A model generated the notes under the pieces. That model was not told the origin of the DNA. It ran no database searches and saw only the letters and a list, made by a program, of their open reading frames with translations. Shown here in pieces: positions 6,943-16,280 of a stretch of DNA of 17,875 nucleotides (position 1 is the first letter of the stretch; each line of letters begins with the position of its first letter). The stretch lies in the NCBI GenBank assembly GCA_029777935.1, contig JAKORH010000008.1, positions 1 through 17,875 of the forward strand, read 5' to 3'. The position numbers were made by a program, and so were the translations under genes. This DNA comes from Pseudomonadota bacterium. Lineage in GTDB: Bacteria; Pseudomonadota; Gammaproteobacteria; Burkholderiales; Burkholderiaceae.

Positions 6943-9708
6943 ATGACGTTCTCGATCCTGAAGCGACTGTTCGAGGCCTTCCTTCGCACGCGCCACATCG
7001 GCCGCCACTTCCGCAGGCTGGCGCTGCTGGACAGCCTGACCCGGACCGGCGTGGCCCGCGAGGTGCCGCGGTCGCTGGCGCAGGACCTGATCGCGGCCGC
7101 GGCCAGCGATCCGGAAGCGCTTCTGCTGCGTCTCGAGTCGCATGCCGACGGCCTGACCGACGCACAGGCCGAAGCGATCCGCGAGCGCATCGGTCCCAAC
7201 GAGGTCGACCACGAGAAGCCGCTGCCGTGGTGGGTGCACCTGTGGCACTGCTACAAGACCCCGTTCAGCCTGCTGCTGTCAGTGCTGGCCGTGGTGTCGT
7301 ATCTGACCGACGACCTCAAGGGCACGATCGTCATAGGCACCATGGTTGTGCTCGCCACCTTCATCCGCTTCGTGCAGGAAGCCAAGTCGAACAAGGCGGC
7401 CGACAAGCTCAAGGCCATGGTGCACACGACGGCCACGGTCCTGCGACGGGACGTCGCGGAGGACGCCGCGCCGAACGGGGAACGGTCCCCCGGGCAGGCG
7501 GCCGGAACGCGGGCGGCACGGCGCGTCGAGTTGCCGATCCAGCAACTGGTGCCGGGCGATGTGATCGCGCTGTCGGCCGGCGACATGATCCCCGGCGATT
7601 GCCGCGTGCTAGCCGCCAAGGACTTGTTCGTGAGCCAGGCCGCCATGACGGGCGAGTCGCTGCCGGTGGAGAAGTTCGCCCAGTCGCGCGATCGGAATGC
7701 AAGCGACCCGCTGCAGCTCGACAACATCCTGTTCATGGGAACCAACGTGGTATCGGGCTCGGCGACCGCCGCGGTGGTGACCACCGGGAACCGCACGTAC
7801 TTCGGCGCCCTGGCGCAGCGGGTGACGACCAGCGAAGTCGCCCCGACGCAGTTCCAGATCGGCGTGAACCGGGTGAGCTGGCTGCTGATCCGCTTCATGT
7901 TCGTGATGGCGCCGCTCGTGCTGCTGATCAATGGCTTCACCAAGCAGGACTGGCTGGAAGCGCTGCTGTTCGCACTCGCCGTGGCAGTGGGCCTGACGCC
8001 GGAGATGCTGCCGATGATCGTCACCTCGACGCTGGCCAAGGGCGCGGTGATGATGTCCCGGCGCAAGGTGATCGTGAAACGGCTCGATGCGATCCAGAAC
8101 TTCGGCGCGATGGATGTGCTGTGCACCGACAAGACCGGCACGCTGACCCAGGACAAGATCTTCCTCGAGCGGCACACGGACGTGTGGGGCGAAGCCTCCG
8201 ACGAGGTACTGGAGTCCGCCTATCTGAACAGCTACTACCAGACGGGGCTGAAGAACCTGCTCGACGTGGCGGTGCTGGAGCACGTCGAAGTGCATCGCGA
8301 GCTGGAAGTCGCGACCGCCTTCCGCAAGGTCGACGAAGTGCCGTTCGACTTCGAGCGGCGACGCATGTCGGTGGTCGTGGCCGAGCACGATCAGCATCAC
8401 CTGCTGATCTGCAAGGGCGCGGTCGACGAGATCCTCGCGGTCGCCGGCCGCGTGCGGCATGGCGAGCGCGACGAGCCGCTGACGCCGGAACTGCTGGCGC
8501 GCATCCGCGCCGTGACCGCGGCGCTGAACGAAGACGGCTTGCGGGTGGTGGCGGTCGCCGTGAAGGAGCTGCCGCCCACCAAGGACGTATATGGCGTGGC
8601 CGACGAGTCGGACCTGACCTTGATCGGCTACGTGGCGTTTCTCGATCCGCCCAAGGAATCGGCGGCGCCCGCGATCGAGGCGCTCGCCGCGCACGGAGTG
8701 ACGGTCAAGGTGCTGACCGGCGACAACGAACTGGTCACCGGCAAGATCTGCAACGAAGTGGGGTTGTCGGCGGAAACGATCGTGCTCGGCGCCGACGTCG
8801 AACGCATGTCCGATCTGGAACTGGGGCGCGCGGTCGAGACGCATGTGGCCTTCGCCCGGCTCACGCCGGCGCAGAAGGACCGCATCGTGCGACAGCTCAA
8901 GGCCAACGGCCACGTGGTCGGATTCATGGGCGACGGCATCAACGACGCCGCGGCGCTGCGCACGGCCGACATCGGCATCTCGGTGGACTCGGGCGTCGAC
9001 ATCGCCAAGGAAGCGGCCGACATCATCCTGCTGGAGAAGAGCCTGCTGGTCCTGGAGGAAGGCGTGGTCGAGGGCCGCAAGACCTTCGCCAACATGCTCA
9101 AGTACCTGAAGATGACGGCCAGTTCCAACTTCGGCAACGTGTTCTCGGTACTGATCGCCAGCGCCTTCCTGCCGTTCCTGCCGATGCTGCCGATGCAGTT
9201 GCTGGTGCAGAACCTCATGTACGACACCTCGCAGATCGCGATTCCGTTCGACAACGTCGATCCCGAACTGCTCAGCACGCCGCAGCGCTGGAACCCGGCC
9301 GACATCGGACGCTTCATGCTGTTCTTCGGGCCGATCAGCTCGATCTTCGACATCGTCACGTATGCCGTGATGTGGTTCTTGTTCTCCGCCAACACGCCGG
9401 CCGAACAGACCCTGTTTCAGTCCGGATGGTTCGTCGAGGGCCTGCTGACCCAGACGCTGATCGTGCACATGATCCGCACGCGCAAATTGCCGTTCGTGGA
9501 AAGCCGGGCGGCCACGCCGCTGCTGGTGACCACGGCCGTCATCATGGCGATCGGCATCTTCCTGCCGATGGGGCCGGTGGCGCACTACTTCAAGATGCAG
9601 CCGCTGCCTCTGCTCTACTTCCCGATCCTGGCGCTGATCCTGGCGAGCTACATGATGCTGACGCAGGCGATGAAAGGCTTCTACGCGCGACGGTTCGGGT
9701 GGCAGTGA
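6943..9708 (+). CDS. mgtA: Magnesium-translocating P-type ATPase (MgtA/MgtB family)
   Basis: A 921-residue P3B-type ATPase that imports Mg2+ across the inner membrane using ATP. Key motifs in order are TGES (236-239) in the actuator domain, DKTGTLTQ with the phosphorylated Asp396, MLPMIVTSTLAKGAV just before it, LTGDNELVT, and GDGIND (663-668). The C-terminal membrane part has QNLMYDTSQIAIPFDNVDPELL and IGRFMLFFGPISSIFDI, which are diagnostic of MgtA/MgtB rather than Ca2+ or heavy-metal pumps. The start is ATG 6943 (MTFSILKRLFEAFL); an in-frame TTG at 6910 would add 11 unsupported residues. A linker of about 25 residues rich in Ala/Arg/Gly (DVAEDAAPNGERSPGQAAG...) lies before the PGD motif, longer than in E. 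coli MgtA. The 130 bases upstream show no clear Mg2+-sensing leader or promoter. It may be cotranscribed with the ABC ATPase gene. Confidence 0.95.
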   Translation: MTFSILKRLFEAFLRTRHIGRHFRRLALLDSLTRTGVAREVPRSLAQDLIAAAASDPEALLLRLESHADGLTDAQAEAIRERIGPNEVDHEKPLPWWVHLWHCYKTPFSLLLSVLAVVSYLTDDLKGTIVIGTMVVLATFIRFVQEAKSNKAADKLKAMVHTTATVLRRDVAEDAAPNGERSPGQAAGTRAARRVELPIQQLVPGDVIALSAGDMIPGDCRVLAAKDLFVSQAAMTGESLPVEKFAQSRDRNASDPLQLDNILFMGTNVVSGSATAAVVTTGNRTYFGALAQRVTTSEVAPTQFQIGVNRVSWLLIRFMFVMAPLVLLINGFTKQDWLEALLFALAVAVGLTPEMLPMIVTSTLAKGAVMMSRRKVIVKRLDAIQNFGAMDVLCTDKTGTLTQDKIFLERHTDVWGEASDEVLESAYLNSYYQTGLKNLLDVAVLEHVEVHRELEVATAFRKVDEVPFDFERRRMSVVVAEHDQHHLLICKGAVDEILAVAGRVRHGERDEPLTPELLARIRAVTAALNEDGLRVVAVAVKELPPTKDVYGVADESDLTLIGYVAFLDPPKESAAPAIEALAAHGVTVKVLTGDNELVTGKICNEVGLSAETIVLGADVERMSDLELGRAVETHVAFARLTPAQKDRIVRQLKANGHVVGFMGDGINDAAALRTADIGISVDSGVDIAKEAADIILLEKSLLVLEEGVVEGRKTFANMLKYLKMTASSNFGNVFSVLIASAFLPFLPMLPMQLLVQNLMYDTSQIAIPFDNVDPELLSTPQRWNPADIGRFMLFFGPISSIFDIVTYAVMWFLFSANTPAEQTLFQSGWFVEGLLTQTLIVHMIRTRKLPFVESRAATPLLVTTAVIMAIGIFLPMGPVAHYFKMQPLPLLYFPILALILASYMMLTQAMKGFYARRFGWQ

Positions 9709-9773
9709 GGCATGCTCACAGGCGCCAAAGCCCTGCAACGCCGCCATGAAGATCGCCTGAATTCGCAGCCGAG

Positions 9774-9823
9774 CCGTTGGCGGCGGGCGCAAGCCTCCAC
9801 ATGCCGGCCGCTGCGGCCAACGG
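9774..9823. terminator. Possible hairpin between the converging mgtA and menE genes
   Basis: CCGTTGGC (9774-9781) and GCCAACGG (9816-9823) can pair over 8 bases. Inside their loop, GGCCG (9806-9810) and CGGCC (9814-9818) form a tighter hairpin with a 3-base loop; the two structures partly exclude each other. The site lies in the 138-base gap between two stop codons facing each other, where a two-way terminator would be expected. No U-tract follows on either strand, so this is weak evidence. Confidence 0.25.
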
Positions 9824-9846
9824 ATGTGCTTATGCGAAAGCGCACC

Positions 9847-11145
9847 TCAGCGGCCGAGCTTTGCCAGCGCCGCGCGATCGAGCTTGCCCGCCGGCGTGTG
9901 CGGCAGGCGTTCGACGAAGTGGATCGCGCGCGGCCGCCTCGGGCCGGACAGGCGCGCGGCGACGTAGCGGCCGAATTCGGTCTCGTCGAACGTTGCGCGA
10001 TCGATCACCAGCGCGGCGGCGACCTTCTGTCCCCAGGTCGGATCGGGCACGCCGAAGACCGCCGCCGCGATCACGCCCGGACACGCTTCGAGCACGCGTT
10101 CGACTTCGGCCGGATACACGTTCTCGCCGCCGGAGATGATGAGATCCGACTCGCGCGCGCGCAGGTGCAGAAAGCCGCGCGCATCGAGTTCGCCGAGGTC
10201 GCCGGTGTCGAACCACGCACCGGGCGCCAGCGGCGGCTCGTTCAGATAGCCGGCCATCAGCATCGGCCCGCGCACCTGGATGCGGCCGTCATTGATCCGG
10301 ACCTGCGCGCCCGCGAGCGCCCTGCCCGCCCCCGTGCCGATCACGCGACGCCGCAACTCGTACGGCGTGGCGACCACCTGCGAGCACGTTTCCGTCGCGC
10401 CGTACGTGGTCACGATCGGCACGCCGCGCCGCTGCGCGCGCCGCAGCAGGTGTACCGGCGCGGCCGCACCGCCGAGCAGGATCGCGCGCAGGTGCGGTGG
10501 CGGGCGCCACTTCGCGTGCGCGTCGAGCACCAGCGCGAGCATTGTCGGCACCAGCGACACCAGCGTGGCGCGGTGCCGCTCGATCAGCGCCGGCACGGAG
10601 TCGGCATCGAACTGCGTCACCAGCGCGAACGGTTTGCGTGCGATCAGGCAGCGTGTGACGATCGACAGGCCGCCGACGCGCGCCAGCGACATCGCGGCGA
10701 GCCAGCAGTCGTCCTCGCGCCAGCCGAGGTTCGCGGCGCTCGCCTGCGCCGAGGCGGCCAGTGCTGCCTGGGTCAGCACCGCGCCGCGCGGTGTGCCGGC
10801 AGTGCCGGAGGTGTAGATCACCGCCGCCGCATCGTCGGGCAGGCTGTGCATTCGGGCGGCGGCGCCGAGCTGCTTCGCGCGCTCCGGCTCGGCCAGCCGC
10901 GGATGCAGCAGCAAAGCCGGCGCGCCGTGCGCGAGCAGCGCGTACAGCGTGACGACGGTGTCGAGCGTGTTGGACGCCGTCACTGGAATGAGTGCACGCA
11001 GTTCGAGCTCGGGCTCGAGCGTTCGCAGCCGCTCGCGGGTCAGTGCCGCGAGCTGCGCGAACGTGAAGCGCCGGTCGCCGGCGTGCAGCCCGATCGCGTC
11101 CGGCGCCTCGAGCGCGGCGGCGAAGATCGAGAGCCGCGTGGTCAA
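9847..11145 (-). CDS. menE: AMP-forming acyl-CoA ligase, MenE-like (o-succinylbenzoate-CoA ligase family)
   Basis: A 432-residue member of the ANL adenylating family, close to MenE in size (about 450). The P-loop [11 protein letters not shown] is at 111-121. YGATETCSQ is the A5-type motif, [38 protein letters not shown] covers the A7-A8 hinge, and [15 protein letters not shown] carries the catalytic lysine near the C-terminus. MenE activates 2-succinylbenzoate with ATP and CoA to its CoA thioester, the substrate of MenB, whose gene lies directly upstream. I chose TTG 11145-11143 as start because it overlaps the menB stop as TTGA and no ATG or GTG start fits the family length; upstream sequence in this frame is the shadow of menB. 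With no other men genes in view, the substrate may be a related aryl acid and not succinylbenzoate. Confidence 0.85.
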   Translation of the reverse strand: MTTRLSIFAAALEAPDAIGLHAGDRRFTFAQLAALTRERLRTLEPELELRALIPVTASNTLDTVVTLYALLAHGAPALLLHPRLAEPERAKQLGAAARMHSLPDDAAAVIYTSGTAGTPRGAVLTQAALAASAQASAANLGWREDDCWLAAMSLARVGGLSIVTRCLIARKPFALVTQFDADSVPALIERHRATLVSLVPTMLALVLDAHAKWRPPPHLRAILLGGAAAPVHLLRRAQRRGVPIVTTYGATETCSQVVATPYELRRRVIGTGAGRALAGAQVRINDGRIQVRGPMLMAGYLNEPPLAPGAWFDTGDLGELDARGFLHLRARESDLIISGGENVYPAEVERVLEACPGVIAAAVFGVPDPTWGQKVAAALVIDRATFDETEFGRYVAARLSGPRRPRAIHFVERLPHTPAGKLDRAALAKLGR

Positions 11146-11993
11146 GGAAAGCGAGGGAACTTGCGGAAGTCCGGCTTGCGCTTCTCGAGATACGCGTCGC
11201 GGCCTTCCTTCGCCTCTTCGGAAAGATAGAAGAGCAGCGTCGCGTTGCCGGCGAGTTCCTGCAGCCCGGCCTGGCCGTCGCAGTCGGCGTTCAGCGCCGC
11301 CTTCAGGCAGCGCAGCGCGATCGGACTGTTGGCGAGCATCTCGCGGCACCACTGCACGGTCTCGGCTTCGAGCTGCTCGTACGGCACCACGCGGTTGACC
11401 AGGCCCATGTCGAGCGCCTGCTGCGCGTCGTACTGCCGGCACAGGAACCAGATCTCGCGCGCCTTCTTCTGGCCGACGATGCGCGCCATGTACGCGGCGC
11501 CGTAGCCGCCGTCGAAGCTGCCGACCTTGGGCCCCGTCTGCCCGAAGCGCGCGTTGTCGGCGGCGATCGTCAGGTCGCACATCAGGTGCAGCACGTGGCC
11601 GCCGCCGATCGCGTAGCCGGCGACCATCGCGACCACGGGCTTGGGCAGCGTGCGGATCTGCCGCTGCAGGTCGAGCACGTTAAGGCGCGGCACGCCGTCG
11701 GCGCCGACGTAGCCGCCGTCGCCGCGCACGCGCTGGTCGCCCCCGGAGCAGAACGCCTCCCTGCCCTGGCCGGTGAGGATCACGACACCGATCGCCGGAT
11801 CTTCGCGCGCATCGCTGAACGCGGCCTGCATTTCCTGCACGGTCAGCGGCCGGAACGCGTTGCGCACCTCGGGCCGGTTGATCGTGATCCTGGCGATGCC
11901 TTCTTCGGCCTTGGCGTAGATGATGTCCTTGTAGCCGGGCACCGTCTGCCACGCCGGCATCGGTGCCGCGGTCATCTTCGTCGACTGGTTCAT
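11142..11993 (-). CDS. menB: 1,4-dihydroxy-2-naphthoyl-CoA synthase (MenB)
   Basis: A 283-residue crotonase-fold enzyme very close to MenB (E. coli 285). MenB closes the second ring of the naphthoquinone head group by an intramolecular Claisen condensation of succinylbenzoyl-CoA. Diagnostic segments are [84 protein letters not shown] and the C-terminal [21 protein letters not shown]. Gln152, Gly154 and Trp182 match the bicarbonate-dependent (type I) MenB class, as in E. coli. ATG 11993-11991 follows the receptor gene's stop codon with no base between them, and the menE start overlaps its own stop. These junctions indicate a single operon. Most Burkholderiales rely on ubiquinone, so an isolated menB-menE pair is unexpected; a catabolic or alternative-quinone role is possible. 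Confidence 0.93.
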   Translation of the reverse strand: MNQSTKMTAAPMPAWQTVPGYKDIIYAKAEEGIARITINRPEVRNAFRPLTVQEMQAAFSDAREDPAIGVVILTGQGREAFCSGGDQRVRGDGGYVGADGVPRLNVLDLQRQIRTLPKPVVAMVAGYAIGGGHVLHLMCDLTIAADNARFGQTGPKVGSFDGGYGAAYMARIVGQKKAREIWFLCRQYDAQQALDMGLVNRVVPYEQLEAETVQWCREMLANSPIALRCLKAALNADCDGQAGLQELAGNATLLFYLSEEAKEGRDAYLEKRKPDFRKFPRFP

Positions 11994-12998
11994 TCAATCC
12001 ACCTTGGCGCCCGCAGCGCGGACGAGCTTGCCCCACATCTTCGCGCTCGCGGCCACGCGCCGCGCGAACTCTTCCGGCGACGCCGGCACCGGCTGCGCGC
12101 CGCGCGCAATCAGCGCGCTCGCGAGTTGCGGATCGTCGAGGGCCTGCCGGACCGCCGCGTTCAGCTTCGCCACGATCGGTTCGGGCGTTCCGGCCGGCGC
12201 GAAGATGCCGTCCCAGGCGCTGATCTCGAAGCCGGGCAGCCCCGACTCGGCGAAGGTCGGCAACTCCGGCGCGCCCGGGAAGCGCTCGGCGGTCGTTACC
12301 GCGATGCCGCGCACCTTGCCCTCTTTCGCGAGCGGATAGGCGTTCGGCATCACGTCGATCATCATCTGCACCTGCCCCGCGATCAGATCCATCGCGGCCA
12401 TCCCGCCGCCACGATACGGCACGTGCACGATGTCCACGCCCGTCATCGTCTTGAACAGTTCGCCGGCCAGATGCGAGGTCGTACCGTTGCCGGCGGAAGC
12501 GAAGTTCACCTTGCCGGGATGGTTCTTCGCATAGCGGACCAGTTCCGCCACCGACTTCACCGGCAGTTCGGGATTGACGATCAGCAGCGCCGCGATCTGC
12601 GTCATCGGCGCCACCGGCACGAAGTCCTTCAGCGGATCGAAGCGAAGGTTGCCGTACAGCGCGGGGTTGATGCCGTGCGTGCCGTTGGTGCCGTACAGCA
12701 GCGTGTAGCCGTCGGGTGCGGCGCGCGCCACGCTTTCCGCGCCCACGTTGCCGCCGGCGCCGGGCCTGTTCTCGATGTAGATCGTGGTACCCAGTCGCTC
12801 GGCGATCTTCGGCATCACGAGCCGCGCGAGATTGTCGGCGCCGCCGCCGGGCGGGAACGGCACGACCAGGCGGATCGGCTTGTCGGGATACTCGGCGGCG
12901 GCGAGCGCCGGCAGCAGCGCGACCATGAATGCGAACACGCGAACGATGAACGTGACCAGAGCGTGCTGCATCGGTTGCTTCGATGGCACCGGCGTCAT
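11994..12998 (-). CDS. Bug-family tripartite tricarboxylate transporter periplasmic receptor (TctC-like)
   Basis: A 334-residue secreted solute-binding protein of the Bug/TctC family, which binds organic acids in the periplasm for tripartite tricarboxylate transporters or acts as a sensor. A hydrophobic signal segment (about residues 13-33) ends in ALAAA before EYPDKPI, with likely cleavage after Ala35. Bug hallmarks follow: IRLVVPFPPGGGADNLAR, ENRPGAGGNVGAESVARAAPDGYTLLYG, NFASAGNGTTSHLAGELF, HVPYRGGGMAAMDLIAGQVQMMIDV and WDGIFAPAGTPEPIV. ATG 12998 is the longest start; ATG 12971 (MQHALV) would give a more usual signal peptide, and neither has a clear ribosome site. No TctA or TctB membrane gene is present, as is common for Bug genes. 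As first gene of the operon with menB and menE, it probably binds the acid those enzymes process; this is inference. Confidence 0.93.
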   Translation of the reverse strand: MTPVPSKQPMQHALVTFIVRVFAFMVALLPALAAAEYPDKPIRLVVPFPPGGGADNLARLVMPKIAERLGTTIYIENRPGAGGNVGAESVARAAPDGYTLLYGTNGTHGINPALYGNLRFDPLKDFVPVAPMTQIAALLIVNPELPVKSVAELVRYAKNHPGKVNFASAGNGTTSHLAGELFKTMTGVDIVHVPYRGGGMAAMDLIAGQVQMMIDVMPNAYPLAKEGKVRGIAVTTAERFPGAPELPTFAESGLPGFEISAWDGIFAPAGTPEPIVAKLNAAVRQALDDPQLASALIARGAQPVPASPEEFARRVAASAKMWGKLVRAAGAKVD

Positions 12999-13030
12999 AG
13001 GCGCAGCGAAATTAGCACAGCGCTACGCCT

Positions 13031-13102
13031 CGTCGCCCCGGCGAAGGCCGGGGCCGAATTTGCGGCGACTGAAATCGGGCCCCGGCCTGCGCCGGGGCGA
13101 CG
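13031..13102. repeat. REPIN-like nested palindromic repeat, copy 2 (upstream of the Bug-menB-menE operon)
   Basis: Arms 13031-13061 and 13072-13102 are inverted copies matching at 28 of 31 positions, with a 10-base loop. Each arm again holds the CCCCGGC/GCCGGGG mini-hairpin, here with loops GAAG and GCAG. The core is shared with the copy at 3881-3945; the loop and outer flanks differ. It fills most of the 124 bases between the RND pump stop and the receptor gene start, 32 bases from the latter. Transcribed from either side it would make a strong stem, but no T-run follows. Confidence 0.85.
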
Positions 13103-13122
13103 CACACACGATCGAGCTCACG

Positions 13123-16100
13123 TCATGCGCCTTCGACCGCCGCTTCGCGCCGCGCGAGAACCTTGCGGCCGAACGTGCGCATCACCACGACGAAGAACAC
13201 CGGCACGTAGACCACGCCGAGAAAGGTCGCCGCCACCATGCCGCCGAAGACACCGGTGCCGATCGCGTTCTGGCTGCCCGAGCCCGCGCCGGTGGCGAGC
13301 GCCATCGGCAGCACGCCGAAGCCGAACGCGAGCGAGGTCATCAGGATCGGCCGCAGCCGCAATCGCACCGCTTCGATGGTGGCCGGCACCAGTTCGACGC
13401 CGTGCGCCATCTGCTGCAGCGCGAACTGGATGATCAGCACCGCGTTCTTCGCCGACAGGCCGATCGTCACCAGCAGCCCGACCTGGAAGTACACGTCGTC
13501 GGCCAGCCCGCGCGCGTTGGCCGCGAGCAGCGCGCCGAGCACGCCCAGCGGCACCACCAGCATCACCGCGAACGGAATCGCCCAGCTTTCGTACAGCGCC
13601 GCCAGGCACAGGAACACGACCAGCATCGACAGCGCATACAGCAGCGGCGCCTGCGCACCCGACAGCCGCTCCTCGTACGATAGCCCCGTCCACGACACGC
13701 CGAAGCCCTGCGGCAGCTTCGCCGCCAGCTCCTCCATCTTCGCCATCGCCTCGCCGGAACTCGCGCCGGGCGCGGACTGGCCCTGGATCTCGACCGCCGA
13801 CACGCCGTTGAAGCGCTCCAGCCTCGGGGAGCCGTAGCTCCACTTGCCGCGCGCGAACATCGAGAACGGCACCATGTCGCCCTGCCCATTGCGCACGTAC
13901 CACTTGTCGAGGTCCTCCGGCAGCATCCGGTACTTCGCCTCGGCCTGCATGTAGACCTTCTTCACGCGGCCGCGGTCGACGAAGTCGTTGATGAACGCGC
14001 TGCCCCATGCCGCCGACAGCACCTGGTTGATGTCGCCCACCGACAGCCCGAGCGCACCGGCGCGCACGGTGTCGACGTCGACCTGGTACTGCGGCGTGTC
14101 CTCCTGCCCGTTCGGGCGCACGGCCGCGAGCGTCGGCTCCTTGGCCGCCATGCCGAGCAGTTCGTTGCGCGCGCCCATCAGCGCCGTGTGTCCGGCGCCG
14201 GCACGGTCCTGCAAGTGCATGTCGAAGCCGTTGGCTGTGCCCAGTTCGAGCACCGCCGGCGGCACGAACGCGAAGGCGATCGCGTCGCGCAGCTTGGAGA
14301 ACGCGATGTTCGCGCGCTGCGCGACCGCCTGCACCGAAAGCTGCGCCCCCGGACGCTGCGACCAGTCCTTCATGCGCACGAACGCGATGCCGGCGTTCTG
14401 GCCGCTGCCGGAAAACGAGAAGCCGGCGACGGTGAACAGCGCCTCCACCGCGTCCTTCTCGTCCTGCAGATAGTGGCGTTCGATCTGGCGCAGCACGCCG
14501 AGCGTGCGCTCCTGCGTGGCCCCTGGCGGCAGCACGACCTGCGTGAACAGGATGCCCTGGTCCTCGTCCGGCAGGAACGACGTCGGCATCCGGTACAGCA
14601 GCAGCACCACGACCGCCACCATCGCGGCGAACACGGCGAGCCAGCGGCCGCTCGCCGCGAGCATCCGCTGCACCACGGACAGAAGAGTGTTGCGGCCGTT
14701 GTCGAAACCGCGGTTGAAGCGGCCGAAGAAGCCGGTCGTCTTGAAATGCTCGCCCTTGTGCACCGGTTTCAGCAGCGTGGCGCACAGCGCCGGCGACAGT
14801 ATCAAGGCCACGCCGATCGACAGCAGCATCGATGCCGCCAGCGTCAGCGAGAACTGGCGGTAGATCACGCCGACCGAACCGCCGAACAGCGACATCGGGA
14901 TGAACACCGACGCCAGCACTAGCGCGATGCCGATCAGCGCGCCGGTGATCTGGCCCATCGACTTGCGGGTCGCTTCCTTCGGCGACAGGCCCTCCTCGCT
15001 CATCACGCGCTCGACGTTCTCGACCACCACGATCGCGTCGTCGACCAGCAGCCCGATCGCCAGCACGAGGCCGAACATCGTCAGCACGTTGATCGAGAAG
15101 CCGAACGCGGACATCGCCGCGAACGCGCCGAGCAGCACGATCGGCACCGCGATCGCCGGGATCAGCGTCGCGCGCAGGTTCTGCAGGAACAGGAACATCA
15201 CGAGGAACACCAGCGTGAACGCCTCCAGCAGCGTCTTGACCACCTCGTGGATCGACAGGCGGATGAACGGCGTGGTGTCGTACGGAATGATCGCCTTCAG
15301 CCCGCGCGGGAAGAACGGCGCAAGATCGTCGACCTTGGCGCGCACCGCGTCGGCGGTTTCGAGCGCGTTGGCGCCCGAGGCGAGACGGATCGCCACGCCC
15401 GACGACGGCTGGCCGTTGTAGAACGACACCACGTTGTAGTTCTCGCCGCCCAGCTCCACGCGCGCGACGTCGCGCAGCCGTACGCTGGCGCCGTTCTCGT
15501 TGGTGCGCAGCACGATGTTTTCGAACTGCTCTGGCCGCTGCAGCAGGCTCTGCGCGTTGATCGTGGCATTGAGCTGCTGGCCGCCCACCGCGGGCAGCCC
15601 GCCCAACTGGCCGGCGGCGACCTGCGCGTTCTGCGCGCGCACCGCGCTGGCCACGTCGGTCGGCGTCAGCTTGTAGCTGATCAGCTTGTTCGGATCGAGC
15701 CAGATCCGCATCGCGTACTGCGTGCCGAACAGCGTCACCTCGCCCACGCCCGGCACGCGCGACAGCGGGTCCTGCACGTTGGCGGCCACGTAGTCGGCGA
15801 TGTCGTTGCGGTTCATCGAACCGTCGTCCGAATAGAAGCCGACCACCATGATGAAATTGCGCACCGACTTCGTGACCTTGACACCCTGCTGCTCCACCTC
15901 CTGCGGCAGCAGCGGCTCGGCGAGCTTCAGCTTGTTCTGCACCTGCACCTGCGCGATGTCCGGATCGACGCCGGAGTTGAAGGTCAGCGTGATCTGCGAC
16001 GTGCCGGTGTTGTCGCTGGTCGACGAGATATAGCGCAGCCCGTCCAGCCCGGTCATGTTCTGCTCGATGATCTGCGTGACCGTGTCCTCGACCGTCTTGG

Positions 16101-16263
16101 CGGAGGCACCCGGATACACCGCCGTGACCGTGATCGTCGGCGGCGCGATGTTCGGGTACTGCGCGATCGGCAGGCGCTTGATCGACAGCAGCCCGGCCAG
16201 CATGACGACCAGCGCGATCACCCAGGCGAAGATCGGCCGGTCGATGAAGAAGCGCGACAGCAT
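13123..16263 (-). CDS. acrB: RND multidrug efflux pump, inner-membrane transporter (AcrB/MexB family)
   Basis: A 1046-residue hydrophobe/amphiphile efflux (HAE-1) RND transporter, the usual AcrB length (1049). It begins [24 protein letters not shown], the standard first membrane helix. The proton-relay residues are present: Asp408 and Asp409 in [18 protein letters not shown], Lys939 in [14 protein letters not shown], and the RLRPILMT segment that holds the AcrB Arg971 and Thr978 equivalents. [38 protein letters not shown] and [19 protein letters not shown] are further family segments. The trimer would pump lipophilic drugs or solvents from the periplasm through a TolC-type channel. ATG 16263-16261 has a GGAG ribosome site 5 bases upstream and lies 17 bases after the fusion-protein gene. 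No outer-membrane channel gene follows; the next element is a palindromic repeat. Confidence 0.95.
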   Translation of the reverse strand: MLSRFFIDRPIFAWVIALVVMLAGLLSIKRLPIAQYPNIAPPTITVTAVYPGASAKTVEDTVTQIIEQNMTGLDGLRYISSTSDNTGTSQITLTFNSGVDPDIAQVQVQNKLKLAEPLLPQEVEQQGVKVTKSVRNFIMVVGFYSDDGSMNRNDIADYVAANVQDPLSRVPGVGEVTLFGTQYAMRIWLDPNKLISYKLTPTDVASAVRAQNAQVAAGQLGGLPAVGGQQLNATINAQSLLQRPEQFENIVLRTNENGASVRLRDVARVELGGENYNVVSFYNGQPSSGVAIRLASGANALETADAVRAKVDDLAPFFPRGLKAIIPYDTTPFIRLSIHEVVKTLLEAFTLVFLVMFLFLQNLRATLIPAIAVPIVLLGAFAAMSAFGFSINVLTMFGLVLAIGLLVDDAIVVVENVERVMSEEGLSPKEATRKSMGQITGALIGIALVLASVFIPMSLFGGSVGVIYRQFSLTLAASMLLSIGVALILSPALCATLLKPVHKGEHFKTTGFFGRFNRGFDNGRNTLLSVVQRMLAASGRWLAVFAAMVAVVVLLLYRMPTSFLPDEDQGILFTQVVLPPGATQERTLGVLRQIERHYLQDEKDAVEALFTVAGFSFSGSGQNAGIAFVRMKDWSQRPGAQLSVQAVAQRANIAFSKLRDAIAFAFVPPAVLELGTANGFDMHLQDRAGAGHTALMGARNELLGMAAKEPTLAAVRPNGQEDTPQYQVDVDTVRAGALGLSVGDINQVLSAAWGSAFINDFVDRGRVKKVYMQAEAKYRMLPEDLDKWYVRNGQGDMVPFSMFARGKWSYGSPRLERFNGVSAVEIQGQSAPGASSGEAMAKMEELAAKLPQGFGVSWTGLSYEERLSGAQAPLLYALSMLVVFLCLAALYESWAIPFAVMLVVPLGVLGALLAANARGLADDVYFQVGLLVTIGLSAKNAVLIIQFALQQMAHGVELVPATIEAVRLRLRPILMTSLAFGFGVLPMALATGAGSGSQNAIGTGVFGGMVAATFLGVVYVPVFFVVVMRTFGRKVLARREAAVEGA

Positions 16264-16280
16264 CTCTCTCCGTCCTTCCG

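Noticed and set aside
7609..9792. A 727-codon open frame on the minus strand, and an 840-codon plus-strand frame at 7227-9749
   Set aside because: Both lie over mgtA, which has all P-type ATPase motifs. Their products are rich in Arg, His, Ala and Gly without domains, as expected for stop-poor shadow frames in GC-rich DNA.
3881..13102. The GC-rich repeats as a CRISPR array or as intrinsic terminators
   Set aside because: There are only two elements about 9 kb apart with no spacers, and no T-run follows either hairpin. Their nested arms fit a REP-pair element.
11586..13433. A 615-codon open frame on the plus strand, and a similar 505-codon frame at 9712-11229
   Set aside because: They run antisense to menB, the receptor, the RND pump and menE, show no recognisable fold, and cross intergenic DNA and the palindromic repeat.
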